Source of the DNA: Bacillus sp. N13C7
Lineage (GTDB): Bacteria > Bacillota > Bacilli > Bacillales > Bacillaceae
Assembly: GCF_026790065.1 (NCBI RefSeq)
Contig: NZ_JALAMO010000025.1
Coordinates: 1 to 55,195 of the forward strand
DNA: 55,195 bases
Direction: 5' to 3'
Below, in pieces: positions 20,997-31,061 of the stretch. Within the stretch, counting starts at the first letter, position 1, and the number at the start of each line of letters is the position of its first letter. Position numbers and translations under genes: made by a program. The notes under the pieces were generated by a model. That model was not told where the DNA came from. It saw only the letters and a list, made by a program, of their open reading frames with translations, and did not search any database.

Positions 20997-22367
20997 ATGG
21001 ATAAGCGGTTTGCAGTTGTTTTAGCGGCTGGACAAGGAACGAGAATGAAATCGAAGCTTTATAAAGTCCTTCATCCAGTTTGCGGTAAGCCTATGGTAGA
21101 GCACGTCGTGGACGAAGCCTTAAAGTTATCTTTATCGAAGCTTGTCACGATTGTCGGACATGGTGCGGAAGAAGTGAAAAAGCAGCTTGGTGATAAAAGC
21201 GAGTACGCGCTTCAAGCAGAACAGCTTGGCACTGCTCATGCTGTAAAACAGGCACAGCCATTTCTTGCTGACGAAAAAGGCGTCACGATTGTTATTTGCG
21301 GAGATACGCCGCTTTTAACAGCAGAGACAATGGAACAGATGCTGAAAGAACATACACAAAGAGAAGCGAAAGCTACGATTTTAACTGCGGTTGCAGAAGA
21401 TCCAACCGGATACGGCCGCATTATTCGCGGCGAAAACGGAGCGGTTCAAAAAATCGTTGAGCATAAGGACGCCTCTGAAGAAGAACGTCTTGTAACTGAG
21501 ATCAATACCGGTACGTATTGTTTTGATAATGAAGCGTTATTCCGGGCCATTGATCAGGTGTCTAATGACAATGCTCAAGGCGAGTATTATTTGCCGGACG
21601 TCATAGAGATTCTTAAAAACGAAGGCGAAACTGTTGCCGCTTACCAGACTGGTAATTTCCAAGAAACGCTCGGAGTTAATGATAGAGTTGCTCTTTCTCA
21701 GGCAGAACAATTTATGAAAGAGCGCATTAATAAACGGCATATGCAAAATGGCGTAACGCTGATTGACCCGATGAACACGTATATTTCTCCTGAAGCTGTT
21801 ATCGGAAGCGACACTGTGATTTATCCTGGAACTGTGATTAAAGGTGAGGTGCAAATCGGAGAAGATACGATTATCGGCCCTCATACGGAGATTATGAATA
21901 GTTCAATTGGCAGCCGGACAGTCATTAAACAATCGGTAGTCAATCACAGTAAAGTGGGGAATGATGTAAACATAGGACCTTTTGCTCACATCAGACCTGA
22001 TTCTGTCATCGGGAATGAAGTGAAGATCGGGAATTTTGTTGAAATCAAAAAGACTCATTTCGGAGACCGAAGTAAAGCTTCTCATTTAAGCTATATCGGT
22101 GATGCTGAGGTAGGTACAGATGTAAACTTGGGGTGCGGTTCAATAACTGTCAATTATGACGGAAAGAATAAATATTTGACGAAAATTGAAGACGGCGCGT
22201 TTATCGGCTGCAACTCTAACTTGGTTGCCCCTGTTACAGTCGGAGAAGGCGCTTATGTGGCGGCAGGTTCAACTGTTACAGAAGATGTACCTGGAAAAGC
22301 GCTTGCTATTGCCAGAGCGAGACAAGTAAATAAAGATGATTATGTGAAAAATATTCATAAAAAATAA
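20997..22367 (+). CDS. glmU: GlmU (GcaD), bifunctional UDP-GlcNAc synthesis enzyme
   Basis: A 456-residue enzyme with two activities. The C-terminal left-handed beta helix (from about residue 250, hexapeptide repeats) acetylates glucosamine-1-phosphate with acetyl-CoA. The N-terminal nucleotidyltransferase (LAAGQGTRM near residues 10-18) then couples it to UTP. UDP-GlcNAc feeds peptidoglycan and teichoic acid synthesis. The ribosome binding site is GGAGG at 20985-20989. It is followed by prs after 22 bases. Confidence 0.98.
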   Translation: MDKRFAVVLAAGQGTRMKSKLYKVLHPVCGKPMVEHVVDEALKLSLSKLVTIVGHGAEEVKKQLGDKSEYALQAEQLGTAHAVKQAQPFLADEKGVTIVICGDTPLLTAETMEQMLKEHTQREAKATILTAVAEDPTGYGRIIRGENGAVQKIVEHKDASEEERLVTEINTGTYCFDNEALFRAIDQVSNDNAQGEYYLPDVIEILKNEGETVAAYQTGNFQETLGVNDRVALSQAEQFMKERINKRHMQNGVTLIDPMNTYISPEAVIGSDTVIYPGTVIKGEVQIGEDTIIGPHTEIMNSSIGSRTVIKQSVVNHSKVGNDVNIGPFAHIRPDSVIGNEVKIGNFVEIKKTHFGDRSKASHLSYIGDAEVGTDVNLGCGSITVNYDGKNKYLTKIEDGAFIGCNSNLVAPVTVGEGAYVAAGSTVTEDVPGKALAIARARQVNKDDYVKNIHKK

Positions 22368-22389
22368 TCCTAAATTCGGAGGTTTATCC

Positions 22390-23343
22390 ATGTCTAATCA
22401 ATACGGAGATGAGAATTTAAAGATTTTTTCTTTGAATTCGAATCCAGAGCTTGCAAAAGAAATCGCAGATATAGTTGGAGTTCAATTAGGGAAATGTTCT
22501 GTCACAAGATTTAGTGACGGGGAAGTCCAGATTAATATCGAAGAAAGTATTCGCGGATGTGATTGTTATATCATCCAGTCTACAAGTGACCCCGTTAACG
22601 AGCATATTATGGAACTGCTGATTATGGTAGATGCGTTAAAACGCGCTTCTGCAAAAACGATTAACATTGTTATTCCTTATTACGGTTATGCGCGTCAAGA
22701 CAGAAAGGCAAGATCCCGTGAGCCAATTACAGCAAAACTTTTCGCTAACCTGCTTGAAACAGCTGGTGCGACTCGTGTGATTGCACTTGATCTGCATGCG
22801 CCGCAAATTCAAGGATTCTTTGATATACCGATTGACCACTTAATGGGTGTTCCGATTTTAGGAGAATATTTTGAAGGCAAAAACCTTGAAGATATCGTCA
22901 TTGTTTCACCAGACCATGGCGGTGTGACACGCGCCCGCAAACTGGCTGACCGACTAAAAGCGCCGATTGCGATCATCGACAAACGCCGTCCGCGTCCGAA
23001 CGTGGCGGAAGTCATGAATATTGTAGGTAACATCGAAGGGAAGACTGCTATCCTCATCGATGACATTATTGATACTGCAGGTACGATTACCCTTGCTGCT
23101 AATGCGCTCGTTGAAAACGGAGCGAAAGAAGTATATGCATGCTGTACACACCCTGTACTATCAGGCCCTGCTGTTGAGCGGATTAATAATTCAACAATTA
23201 AAGAGCTTGTGGTGACAAACAGCATCAAGCTTCCTGAAGAAAAGAAAATTGAACGGTTCAAGCAGCTTTCAGTCGGACCGCTTCTGGCTGAGGCAATTAT
23301 TCGCGTTCATGAGCAGCAATCCGTCAGCTATCTGTTCAGCTAA
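22390..23343 (+). CDS. prs: Ribose-phosphate pyrophosphokinase (PRPP synthetase)
   Basis: A 317-residue class I PRPP synthetase that makes PRPP from ribose-5-phosphate and ATP. The PRPP loop [14 protein letters not shown] lies near residue 220, and the flexible-loop residues KARSREPI near 100. PRPP feeds purine, pyrimidine, His, Trp and NAD synthesis; three consumers or sensors of it (PurR, HprT and the folate/pab genes through chorismate and GTP) are in this window. It probably shares a transcript with glmU and reads on to ctc. Confidence 0.98.
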   Translation: MSNQYGDENLKIFSLNSNPELAKEIADIVGVQLGKCSVTRFSDGEVQINIEESIRGCDCYIIQSTSDPVNEHIMELLIMVDALKRASAKTINIVIPYYGYARQDRKARSREPITAKLFANLLETAGATRVIALDLHAPQIQGFFDIPIDHLMGVPILGEYFEGKNLEDIVIVSPDHGGVTRARKLADRLKAPIAIIDKRRPRPNVAEVMNIVGNIEGKTAILIDDIIDTAGTITLAANALVENGAKEVYACCTHPVLSGPAVERINNSTIKELVVTNSIKLPEEKKIERFKQLSVGPLLAEAIIRVHEQQSVSYLFS

Positions 23344-23355
23344 ACCGATTTGAAG

Positions 23356-23381
23356 GTTTAAATCCTTATCGTTATGGGTAT
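23356..23381 (+). promoter_or_regulatory. Sigma-B promoter of ctc
   Basis: GTTTAA (23356-23361), 14-base spacer, GGGTAT (23376-23381), a perfect general-stress promoter and the classical sigma-B test case. Confidence 0.93.
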
Positions 23382-23425
23382 TGTTTGTAATAGGACAATA
23401 AAACGATAATAGGATGGTGCTGAAT

Positions 23426-24043
23426 ATGGCAACTTTAACGGCAAAAGAAAGAACGGACTTTACGCGTTCATCTCTTCGGAATATCCGTACTTCAGGACAT
23501 GTTCCAGGTATCATATATGGGAAAGACACGGGAAATAAACCTATATCATTAGACAGTGTGGAGCTGATCAAAACGCTGAGAGACGAAGGCAAAAATACAG
23601 TCATCACACTGGATGTCAGCGGAGAAAAACATTCTGTCATGGTAACAGACCTGCAAACGGACCCGCTGAAAAATGAAATCACTCATGCTGACTTTCAAGT
23701 CGTCAATATGAGTGAAGACATTGAGGTGGAAGTCCCGATTCATCTGACCGGAGAAGCCATTGGAGTGAAAAACGGAGGCGTATTGCAGCAGCCGCTGTAT
23801 GCACTTACTGTAAAGGCTAAGCCAAAAGCCATTCCGCAAACCATTGAGGCTGATATTTCAAATCTCGATGTGAATGAAGTACTGACGATTGCGGATTTGC
23901 CTGCTGGCGGTGACTACTCCTTTCATCATGAATCAGACGAGGTCGTGGCTTCTATCCTTCCTCCGCAGCAGCAGGAAGCAGCTGAGATCGATGAAGAGGA
24001 ATCTGCCGACGCTCAGCCTGAAGGTGAAAACAAAGAACAATAA
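23426..24043 (+). CDS. ctc: Ctc, general stress ribosomal protein bL25 family
   Basis: A 205-residue L25/TL5-type protein: an N-terminal 5S rRNA-binding L25 domain (about 1-95) and a C-terminal TL5 domain with an acidic tail. It joins the ribosome under stress. The true start is ATG at 23426; an in-frame ATG at 23414 lacks a suitable ribosome binding site because the GGATGG is at 23411-23416. The tail reads GENKEQ, one residue longer than the 168 protein as I recall it. Confidence 0.96.
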   Translation: MATLTAKERTDFTRSSLRNIRTSGHVPGIIYGKDTGNKPISLDSVELIKTLRDEGKNTVITLDVSGEKHSVMVTDLQTDPLKNEITHADFQVVNMSEDIEVEVPIHLTGEAIGVKNGGVLQQPLYALTVKAKPKAIPQTIEADISNLDVNEVLTIADLPAGGDYSFHHESDEVVASILPPQQQEAAEIDEEESADAQPEGENKEQ

Positions 24044-24051
24044 TAGCTTAA

Positions 24052-24080
24052 GGCGTAACCCTCCCGCGGTTACGTCTTTT
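24052..24080 (+). terminator. Hairpin after ctc
   Basis: GGCGTAACC (24052-24060) and GGTTACGTC (24068-24076), with one G-T pair and a seven-base loop, then TTTT. A probable attenuator or terminator, leaving pth dependent on read-through or a local promoter. Confidence 0.75.
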
Positions 24081-24150
24081 GTGCTAGAATGAGAAGAATT
24101 ATAGCCCGCTTATGAAGCCGGGAGTTTAAGTGACTAAGGGAGGATTCGCC

Positions 24151-24717
24151 ATGCTTGTGATTGCCGGTCTCGGGAACCCGGGGAAGAACTATGAAAATAC
24201 ACGGCATAATGTCGGATTTATGGTGATAGATCAGCTCGCGAAGGAATGGAATATTGAGCTGAATCAAAATAAATTTAACGGATTATACGGAACGGGATTT
24301 GTTTCCGGCAAAAAGGTTCTACTTGTTAAACCGCTTACATATATGAATTTATCAGGAGAATGTTTGCGGCCTTTAATGGACTATTATGATGTCGATAACG
24401 AGGATTTGACAGTCATTTATGACGATCTCGATCTTCCGACTGGCAAGATCCGTTTAAGAACAAAAGGAAGCGCCGGGGGGCACAATGGCATCAAATCACT
24501 GATCCAGCATCTTGGAACATCCGAGTTTGACCGTATCCGCATCGGAATCGGCCGGCCTGTAAACGGCATGAAGGTCGTTGATTATGTGTTAGGCTCCTTT
24601 ACTAAGGAAGAGGCGCCTTCAATTGATGAAGCGGTCGATAAATCTGTGAAGGCTTGTGAGGCTTCTCTGAGTAAACCGTTTTTAGAAGTCATGAACGAAT
24701 TTAACGCAAAGGTATAA
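24151..24717 (+). CDS. pth: Peptidyl-tRNA hydrolase (SpoVC)
   Basis: A 188-residue enzyme that frees tRNA from peptidyl-tRNA dropped by ribosomes. Asn9 in GLGNPG and catalytic His19 in TRHNVG are present, as are YDDLDLP and GGHNGIKS. It is essential; a mutant allele gave the spoVC sporulation phenotype. The ATG at 24151 has GGGAGG at 24138-24143. The sigma-F/G promoter of fin overlaps its 3' end. Confidence 0.97.
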   Translation: MLVIAGLGNPGKNYENTRHNVGFMVIDQLAKEWNIELNQNKFNGLYGTGFVSGKKVLLVKPLTYMNLSGECLRPLMDYYDVDNEDLTVIYDDLDLPTGKIRLRTKGSAGGHNGIKSLIQHLGTSEFDRIRIGIGRPVNGMKVVDYVLGSFTKEEAPSIDEAVDKSVKACEASLSKPFLEVMNEFNAKV

Positions 24718-24741
24718 AATAAAACAACAAAGTCCATACTA
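24712..24741 (+). promoter_or_regulatory. Sigma-F/sigma-G promoter of fin
   Basis: GTATA at 24712-24716 covers the last sense codon and stop of pth. Eighteen bases later CATACTA (24735-24741) fits sigma-G; read with a 15-base gap as GTCCATACT it also fits sigma-F with two mismatches. fin is known to be switched on by sigma-F and sigma-G. Confidence 0.7.
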
Positions 24742-24776
24742 CACCAAAATGACTTTTTCATCAGGAGGTCCCTTGT

Positions 24777-25007
24777 ATGGCTTTGCATTATTATTGTCGT
24801 CATTGCGGAGTGAAAGTAGGCAGTCTCGAATCTTCCATGGTATCGACAGACTCACTTGGATTTCAGCACTTAACAAATGAGGAAAGAAACGATATGATTT
24901 CTTATAAAGAAAATGGAGATGTCCATGTTTTGACAATATGTGAAGATTGCCAAGAGGCGCTTGACCGAAATCCGCATTACCACGAATATCACACATTTAT
25001 TCAATAA
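24777..25007 (+). CDS. fin: Fin (YabK), anti-sigma-F factor
   Basis: A 76-residue protein with two cysteine pairs, Cys7/Cys10 and Cys55/Cys58, arranged like a zinc ribbon. Fin binds RNA polymerase and antagonises sigma-F to promote the switch to sigma-G in the forespore. With CsfB it gives this window two anti-sigma factors acting at consecutive steps of the same switch. AGGAGG at 24763-24768 precedes the ATG. Confidence 0.95.
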
Positions 25008-25043
25008 AAAGCTTTGGTGTAGACACTAGACCAAAGCGTTTTT
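25006..25043 (+). terminator. Terminator after fin
   Basis: Stem GCTTTGGT (25011-25018) and ACCAAAGC (25030-25037) with flanking A and T runs. It ends about 34 bases before mfd. Confidence 0.85.
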
Positions 25044-25076
25044 CTGTTCTCACAGGAAACAGAGAGGAGGGGCCAT

Positions 25077-28000
25077 ATGGACAACATTCAAACCTATATC
25101 AAAGAAAGCGATGACTTTAAATCCATCATCAACGGTTTACACGAGGGGCTGAAGGAACAGCTGCTCGCGGGTCTGTCGGGTTCCGCGCGTTCTGTTTTTA
25201 CTTCTGCCCTGGCTAACGAAACGAATAAGCCTATCTTTCTAATCACCCATAACTTATACCAAGCCCAGAAAGTAACGGATGATCTGACTTCACTTTTAGA
25301 GGATCGGTCTGTCCTTTTGTACCCCGTCAATGAACTCATTTCATCAGAAATTGCAGTCGCAAGCCCTGAATTGCGGGCGCAGCGATTAGATGTCATTAAT
25401 AGATTAACGAATGGAGAAGCGCCAATTGTCGTTGCTCCTGTAGCTGCAATCAGAAGAATGCTGCCGCCTGTAGAGGTGTGGAAAAACAGCCAAATGCTTA
25501 TTCAAGTGGGCCATGATATCGAGCCTGATCAGCTTGCATCACGGCTGATAGAGGTAGGATATGAGCGGTCTGATATGGTTTCAGCACCCGGGGAATTCAG
25601 TATTCGCGGAGGAATCATTGACATTTACCCGCTAACTTCAGACAATCCGGTGAGAATTGAACTTTTTGACACCGAAGTAGATTCAATCCGCAGCTTTAAC
25701 TCAGATGATCAGCGGTCAATTGAGACACTTACCTCTATTCATATCGGTCCTGCGAAGGAGTTGATTATCAGACCTGAAGAAAAAGCGCGGGCGATAGAGA
25801 AAATCGATAAGGGTCTTGCCGAAAGCTTGAAAAAATTAAAGCTCGACAAACAAAAAGAAATTCTTCATTCGAATATTTCTCACGACAAAGAGCGCTTGTC
25901 TGAAGGCCAGACAGATCAGGAACTGGTGAAGTATCTCTCATATTTCTATGAAAAGCCTGCTAGTTTGCTAGATTATACACCTGATAACACACTTCTGATT
26001 TTGGATGAGGTCAGCCGGATTCATGAGATGGAAGACCAGCTTCAGAAAGAAGAAGCGGAGTTCATAACAAACCTTCTCGAGGAAGGGAAGATTTTGCATG
26101 ACATCAGTTTGTCATTTAACTTCCAAAAAATAGTGGCTGAACAAAAACGGCCTCTGCTGTACTATTCATTGTTTTTGCGGCACGTACAGCATACAAGTCC
26201 GCAAAATATCGTCAATGTGTCCAGCAGGCAAATGCAGAGTTTTCATGGCCAAATGAACGTACTCGCGGGTGAAATGGAGCGCTTTAAAAAGTCAAATTTC
26301 ACCGTTGTATTCTTAGGAGCTAACAAGGAACGCACACAGAAATTATCATCTGTTCTGGCTGATTATGATATCGAAGCGGCTGTGACAGACAGCAAAAAAG
26401 CGCTTGTTCAGGGACAGGTCTATATCATGGAAGGTGAGCTCCAATCGGGGTTTGAGCTGCCGTTAATGAAGCTTGCTGTTATTACGGAAGAAGAACTGTT
26501 CAAAAACCGTGTGAAAAAGAAACCTAGAAAACAGAAGCTTACCAATGCGGAGCGCATCAAGAGCTATTCTGAGCTTCAAATCGGTGATTATGTCGTGCAC
26601 ATTAATCACGGGATCGGAAAGTACTTGGGGATTGAAACCCTTGAAATCAATGGAATCCACAAAGATTATTTAAACATTCATTATCAGGGAAGCGATAAGC
26701 TTTACGTCCCTGTAGATCAAATTGACCAGGTGCAAAAATATGTCGGCTCCGAAGGAAAAGAGCCGAAGCTGTATAAATTAGGCGGAAGCGAATGGAAACG
26801 GGTTAAGAAAAAAGTAGAGACATCCGTTCAGGATATTGCTGATGACTTAATTAAGCTCTATGCCGAAAGGGAAGCGAGCAAGGGCTATGCGTTTTCTCCT
26901 GACCATGAAATGCAGCGTGAATTTGAATCAGCGTTCCCTTACCAAGAGACTGAAGATCAGCTCCGTTCGATTCACGAAATCAAAAAGGACATGGAAAGAG
27001 AACGTCCGATGGACCGCTTGCTGTGCGGAGATGTAGGCTACGGTAAAACAGAGGTTGCGATACGTGCCGCGTTTAAGGCAATCGGTGACGGGAAGCAGGT
27101 AGCTCTGCTCGTACCGACAACAATATTGGCACAGCAGCACTATGAAACCATTAAAGAGCGCTTCCAGGACTATCCGATTAATATCGGCCTGCTCAGCAGA
27201 TTTAGAACGAGAAAAGAAGCGAACGAAACAATCAAAGGGTTGAAAAACGGGACTGTTGATATCGTCATCGGGACGCATCGGCTGCTATCAAAAGATGTCG
27301 TGTATAAAGACTTAGGGCTTCTCATCATTGATGAAGAGCAGCGTTTCGGTGTCACCCATAAAGAAAAAATCAAGCAGATCAAAGCCAATGTTGATGTATT
27401 AACATTAACAGCGACGCCAATTCCGCGTACGCTGCATATGTCTATGCTTGGCGTAAGGGATCTTTCTGTCATTGAGACGCCGCCGGAAAACCGCTTCCCC
27501 GTACAGACGTATGTTGTGGAATACAACGGAGCCCTTGTCAGAGAGGCGATTGAACGTGAGCTTGCGCGCGGTGGCCAGGTCTATTTCTTGTACAACCGGG
27601 TAGAGGATATCGAGCGGAAAGCGGATGAAATCTCAATGCTTGTCCCTGACGCGAAGGTAGCATATGCACATGGGAAGATGACAGAAAATGAATTAGAAAC
27701 CGTTATGCTAAGTTTTCTAGAAGGAGAGGCAGATGTTCTCGTCAGCACAACGATTATTGAAACAGGCGTAGACATCCCGAACGTCAATACCCTGATCGTA
27801 TTTGACGCTGACAAGATGGGGCTTTCCCAGCTTTATCAGCTAAGGGGACGTGTCGGCCGTTCTAACCGTGTGGCGTATGCGTACTTTACGTATCGCCGGG
27901 ATAAAGTCCTGACAGAAGTGGCTGAAAAAAGGCTGCAGGCTATTAAGGAATTCACAGAGCTTGGTTCCGGTTTTAAGATTGCCATGCGTGACTTAACGAT

Positions 28001-28610
28001 TCGCGGAGCCGGGAATCTTCTTGGTGCCCAACAGCACGGCTTCATCGATTCGGTTGGGTTTGACCTCTATTCACAAATGCTGAAGGAGGCCATTGAGGAG
28101 CGTAAAGGAGACACAGCGAAGACGGAGCAGTTTGAAACCGAGATTGATGTCGAGCTTGATGCGTATATTCCTGAAACCTATATTCAAGACGGCAAACAGA
28201 AAATTGACATGTATAAGCGCTTCAGGTCTGTGGCAACAATCGAAGAGAAGAATGAACTTCAGGATGAAATGATCGACCGGTTTGGAAACTATCCAAAAGA
28301 AGTCGAATACTTGTTTACTGTTGCAGAGATGAAGGTTTATGCGAAACATGAACGTGTTGAGCTGATTAAGCAGGATAAAGATGCCGTCAGATTGACGATT
28401 TCTGAAGAAGCAAGTGCTGAAATTGACGGCCAGAAGCTGTTCGAGCTCGGCAATAAATACGGCAGACAAATCGGACTGGGAATGGAAGGCAAAAAACTCA
28501 AAATCTCCATACAAACGAAAGGCCGGAGTGCTGATGAATGGCTCGAAACCGTGCTGGGCATGCTGAAGGGCCTAAAAGATGTGAAAAAGCAAACCATTTC
28601 ATCAACGTAA
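25077..28610 (+). CDS. mfd: Mfd, transcription-repair coupling factor
   Basis: A 1177-residue DNA translocase that pushes stalled RNA polymerase off damaged DNA and recruits UvrA. The order is UvrB-like N-terminal domains (about 1-350), the CarD-like RNA polymerase-interaction domain (about 495-560), RecG-like helicase motifs with Walker A GDVGYGKT at 651-658 and DEEQ at 752-755, and a C-terminal TRCF domain. It also affects recombination and stationary-phase mutagenesis. GAGAGGAGG at 25063-25071 precedes the ATG. Confidence 0.98.
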   Translation: MDNIQTYIKESDDFKSIINGLHEGLKEQLLAGLSGSARSVFTSALANETNKPIFLITHNLYQAQKVTDDLTSLLEDRSVLLYPVNELISSEIAVASPELRAQRLDVINRLTNGEAPIVVAPVAAIRRMLPPVEVWKNSQMLIQVGHDIEPDQLASRLIEVGYERSDMVSAPGEFSIRGGIIDIYPLTSDNPVRIELFDTEVDSIRSFNSDDQRSIETLTSIHIGPAKELIIRPEEKARAIEKIDKGLAESLKKLKLDKQKEILHSNISHDKERLSEGQTDQELVKYLSYFYEKPASLLDYTPDNTLLILDEVSRIHEMEDQLQKEEAEFITNLLEEGKILHDISLSFNFQKIVAEQKRPLLYYSLFLRHVQHTSPQNIVNVSSRQMQSFHGQMNVLAGEMERFKKSNFTVVFLGANKERTQKLSSVLADYDIEAAVTDSKKALVQGQVYIMEGELQSGFELPLMKLAVITEEELFKNRVKKKPRKQKLTNAERIKSYSELQIGDYVVHINHGIGKYLGIETLEINGIHKDYLNIHYQGSDKLYVPVDQIDQVQKYVGSEGKEPKLYKLGGSEWKRVKKKVETSVQDIADDLIKLYAEREASKGYAFSPDHEMQREFESAFPYQETEDQLRSIHEIKKDMERERPMDRLLCGDVGYGKTEVAIRAAFKAIGDGKQVALLVPTTILAQQHYETIKERFQDYPINIGLLSRFRTRKEANETIKGLKNGTVDIVIGTHRLLSKDVVYKDLGLLIIDEEQRFGVTHKEKIKQIKANVDVLTLTATPIPRTLHMSMLGVRDLSVIETPPENRFPVQTYVVEYNGALVREAIERELARGGQVYFLYNRVEDIERKADEISMLVPDAKVAYAHGKMTENELETVMLSFLEGEADVLVSTTIIETGVDIPNVNTLIVFDADKMGLSQLYQLRGRVGRSNRVAYAYFTYRRDKVLTEVAEKRLQAIKEFTELGSGFKIAMRDLTIRGAGNLLGAQQHGFIDSVGFDLYSQMLKEAIEERKGDTAKTEQFETEIDVELDAYIPETYIQDGKQKIDMYKRFRSVATIEEKNELQDEMIDRFGNYPKEVEYLFTVAEMKVYAKHERVELIKQDKDAVRLTISEEASAEIDGQKLFELGNKYGRQIGLGMEGKKLKISIQTKGRSADEWLETVLGMLKGLKDVKKQTISST

Positions 28611-28628
28611 ATTTTGTTACTCTCTGGT

Positions 28629-28657
28629 GTATATTACATTTGATGTGACGGATACTA
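28629..28657 (+). promoter_or_regulatory. Sigma-G promoter of spoVT
   Basis: GTATA (28629-28633), 17-base spacer and GATACTA (28651-28657), a close match to the sigma-G pattern. spoVT is a known sigma-G gene. The leader is about 85 bases. Confidence 0.75.
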
Positions 28658-28745
28658 ATTTCAAGCGAGGCGGAAGGTACATAAAGTAGCTGCTTTAGGT
28701 CTTTCCCACATCTATATACCATCAAATGAAAGAGAGGCACCAGAG

Positions 28746-29282
28746 ATGAAAGCAACCGGTATCGTACGTCGTATTGATGACTTAGGTCGGGTCGTAATTC
28801 CTAAAGAAATTCGCAGAACTCTGAGAATCAGGGAAGGCGATCCGCTTGAGATTTTTGTAGATCGTGACGGAGAAGTGATTTTGAAAAAATACTCTCCGAT
28901 CAGTGAGCTTGGAGACTTTGCAAAGGAGTATGCGGATGCGCTTTACGACAGTCTCGGACATTCAGTCCTGATTTGTGACCGTGATGTATATATTGCCGTG
29001 TCTGGCAGCTCGAAAAAAGACTACTTAAACAAATCAATTAGCGAAATGCTGGAAAGAACAATGGATCAGCGCAGTTCCGTGCTTGAGAGTGATGCGAAAT
29101 CAGTACAGCTTGTGAATGGCATAGATGAGGATATGAATTCTTATACTGTGGGCCCAATTGTGGCGAATGGCGATCCGATAGGCGCCGTGGTCATTTTTTC
29201 AAAGGATCAGACAATGGGCGAGGTAGAGCATAAAGCTGTTGAGACAGCAGCTGGATTTTTAGCGCGTCAAATGGAACAGTAG
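28746..29282 (+). CDS. spoVT: SpoVT, forespore transcription regulator
   Basis: A 178-residue regulator that activates or represses many sigma-G genes. Residues 1-50 are an AbrB-type DNA-binding domain, nearly identical in pattern to AbrB of this window, and residues 56-178 form a GAF-like ligand domain. The ligand is unknown. AGAGAGG at 28730-28736 precedes the ATG. Confidence 0.97.
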   Translation: MKATGIVRRIDDLGRVVIPKEIRRTLRIREGDPLEIFVDRDGEVILKKYSPISELGDFAKEYADALYDSLGHSVLICDRDVYIAVSGSSKKDYLNKSISEMLERTMDQRSSVLESDAKSVQLVNGIDEDMNSYTVGPIVANGDPIGAVVIFSKDQTMGEVEHKAVETAAGFLARQMEQ

Positions 29283-29311
29283 GTCTTATTCCTTTTATCG
29301 AAATAGGCAAG

Positions 29312-29347
29312 AAAAGAACAGCTCTCCTTGGGACGCTGTTCTTTTTT
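29312..29347 (+). terminator. Terminator after spoVT
   Basis: Stem AAAAGAACAGC (29312-29322) and GCTGTTCTTTT (29335-29345), 12-base loop, then T residues. Confidence 0.92.
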
Positions 29348-29383
29348 CGTGCATGCCCAAAAAGGATTCCAAGGGTTGGGATA

Positions 29384-29392
29384 TGTTATAAT
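29384..29392 (+). promoter_or_regulatory. Candidate extended -10 promoter for yabM-yabN-rqcP
   Basis: TGTTATAAT (29384-29392) is an extended -10 (TG-N-TATAAT). No good -35 is present, which is acceptable for this promoter class. Confidence 0.5.
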
Positions 29393-29462
29393 AACCTCGT
29401 TTTTATTTGTTCCGCGGTAATACGTGAACCGTATTGCTCTGATGTTGGGAAGGAGCTTTTGG

Positions 29463-31061
29463 ATGGATGATTCAATAGGCGTCAAACGGCATTGGATTTG
29501 GCAGGGGGCTGTTGTTTTAATTCTGGCAGGCATCATCTCAAAAGTATTAAGCGCTGTTTACAGAGTCCCGTTCCAAAACATTGTCGGCGATGTTGGATTT
29601 TATATATATCAGCAGGTGTACCCCTTTCTTGGTATTGCGGTCATGCTGTCCACATCAGGATTTCCGGTTATTATTTCGAAACTGATGAATGATTATAGTG
29701 AAAAAAGCCACCGTACCATATTAAAAATATCAGCGTTGTTTCTGTCTTTTATCGGTGTTTTATTATTTCTTTGCTTATATATGGGTGCTGTTCCCATCGC
29801 GCTTTTTATGGGAGACTCACATCTCGCCTTGTTAATTCAAGTGACTGCGTTTGCATTTCTGCTGTTCCCGTTTGTCGCGTTGCTTAGAGGCGGTTTCCAA
29901 GGGCGGCACGATATGCTCCCGTCAGCCGTATCACTGATAACAGAACAGCTTCTGCGGGTTGCGGTGCTCCTTGGCTTATCATTTTGGCTCGTCAAAAAGG
30001 GAGCTTCGCTTTATACTGCGGGAGCGGCAGCCGCTTCCGGTTCTCTTGCCGGAAGTTTCATTGCGTTGATCCTACTCGGATTTTTTTGGTTCAAAGCAAA
30101 GAGAGACAATCAAACAGATAGGCAAAAAGAACATGTCATCACAACAAGCGTACTGATAAAAAAACTGCTTTTATATTCGGTTACCATTTGTGTGAGCAGT
30201 TTGCTGCTTTTGTTTATCCAGCTCGTCGATGCTTTGAATTTATATGCTTTGCTTTCGGGCGGTGAGGCAAGCGAAGAAGCGAAACGCCTAAAAGGGATTT
30301 ATGATCGGGGGCAGCCATTGCTGCAGCTTGGTTCGGTTTTCGCAGTGAGCATTGCGACGTCACTTGTTCCGTATATTTCTAAGGCTGTAAAGAACAAAGA
30401 GCTTAAGATCATGAAAGAAAAAGTCACGTCTTCTTTAAAACTATGTCTTGTCCTGGGTACAGGCGCGTCGGCTGGATTGATTTGCATCCTTGAGCCGGTC
30501 AATATCATGCTGTTTCAAAATAGTGAAGGGACAGCTGCGTTACAAGTATTCAGCTGCTCCATTTTGTTTGCATCCTTGGCCGTCACGGCTGCTGCAGTTT
30601 TGCAAGGAGCGGGCTATACAGTTTTTCCTGCGATCGCGGTGGGGGCAGGTATTGCAGTGAAATGGGTATTAAACACTCTTCTTGTTCCGCGCTATGGGAT
30701 TGAAGGTGCATCGCTTGCAACAGCGGCATCCTTTGCAGCTGTCGCCGGGCTTAACCTGTATCAGCTTCGACAAAAGAAATGGCTTGATAAGCTCAGAGCT
30801 GTTGTAATTCCGATCATTGGATGTGCTCTTTTGATGTCGGCTGTCTTATTTGCGTATATGCGTCTCTGGGCTTTCCTGTTTCCTGAAGCAGGAAGAGGAG
30901 CAGCCGCAATTGAAAGTCTTTCTGCTGTTGCCATTGGTGGCGCGGTGTTTATTTATTGTATGATGAAATTGGGAATATTTACAGATGAAGAGCTGAACAG
31001 TGTGCCTTTTGGCAGCAAGTTAAGCAAAATCATGAGAAGGAGAGAACAAAATGGCGGGTAA
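29463..31061 (+). CDS. yabM: YabM, SpoVB/MurJ-like membrane flippase family
   Basis: A 532-residue polytopic membrane protein of the MOP/MVF superfamily with about 14 hydrophobic segments, closest to SpoVB-type lipid-linked precursor exporters. A substrate is not established for YabM; related proteins flip lipid II or other polyprenyl-linked precursors. The start is ATG at 29463, with GGGAAGGAG at 29447-29455; an in-frame ATG at 29424 would precede that site. It overlaps yabN by 11 bases. This protein differs from the 168 version I recall at many positions. Confidence 0.92.
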   Translation: MDDSIGVKRHWIWQGAVVLILAGIISKVLSAVYRVPFQNIVGDVGFYIYQQVYPFLGIAVMLSTSGFPVIISKLMNDYSEKSHRTILKISALFLSFIGVLLFLCLYMGAVPIALFMGDSHLALLIQVTAFAFLLFPFVALLRGGFQGRHDMLPSAVSLITEQLLRVAVLLGLSFWLVKKGASLYTAGAAAASGSLAGSFIALILLGFFWFKAKRDNQTDRQKEHVITTSVLIKKLLLYSVTICVSSLLLLFIQLVDALNLYALLSGGEASEEAKRLKGIYDRGQPLLQLGSVFAVSIATSLVPYISKAVKNKELKIMKEKVTSSLKLCLVLGTGASAGLICILEPVNIMLFQNSEGTAALQVFSCSILFASLAVTAAAVLQGAGYTVFPAIAVGAGIAVKWVLNTLLVPRYGIEGASLATAASFAAVAGLNLYQLRQKKWLDKLRAVVIPIIGCALLMSAVLFAYMRLWAFLFPEAGRGAAAIESLSAVAIGGAVFIYCMMKLGIFTDEELNSVPFGSKLSKIMRRREQNGG

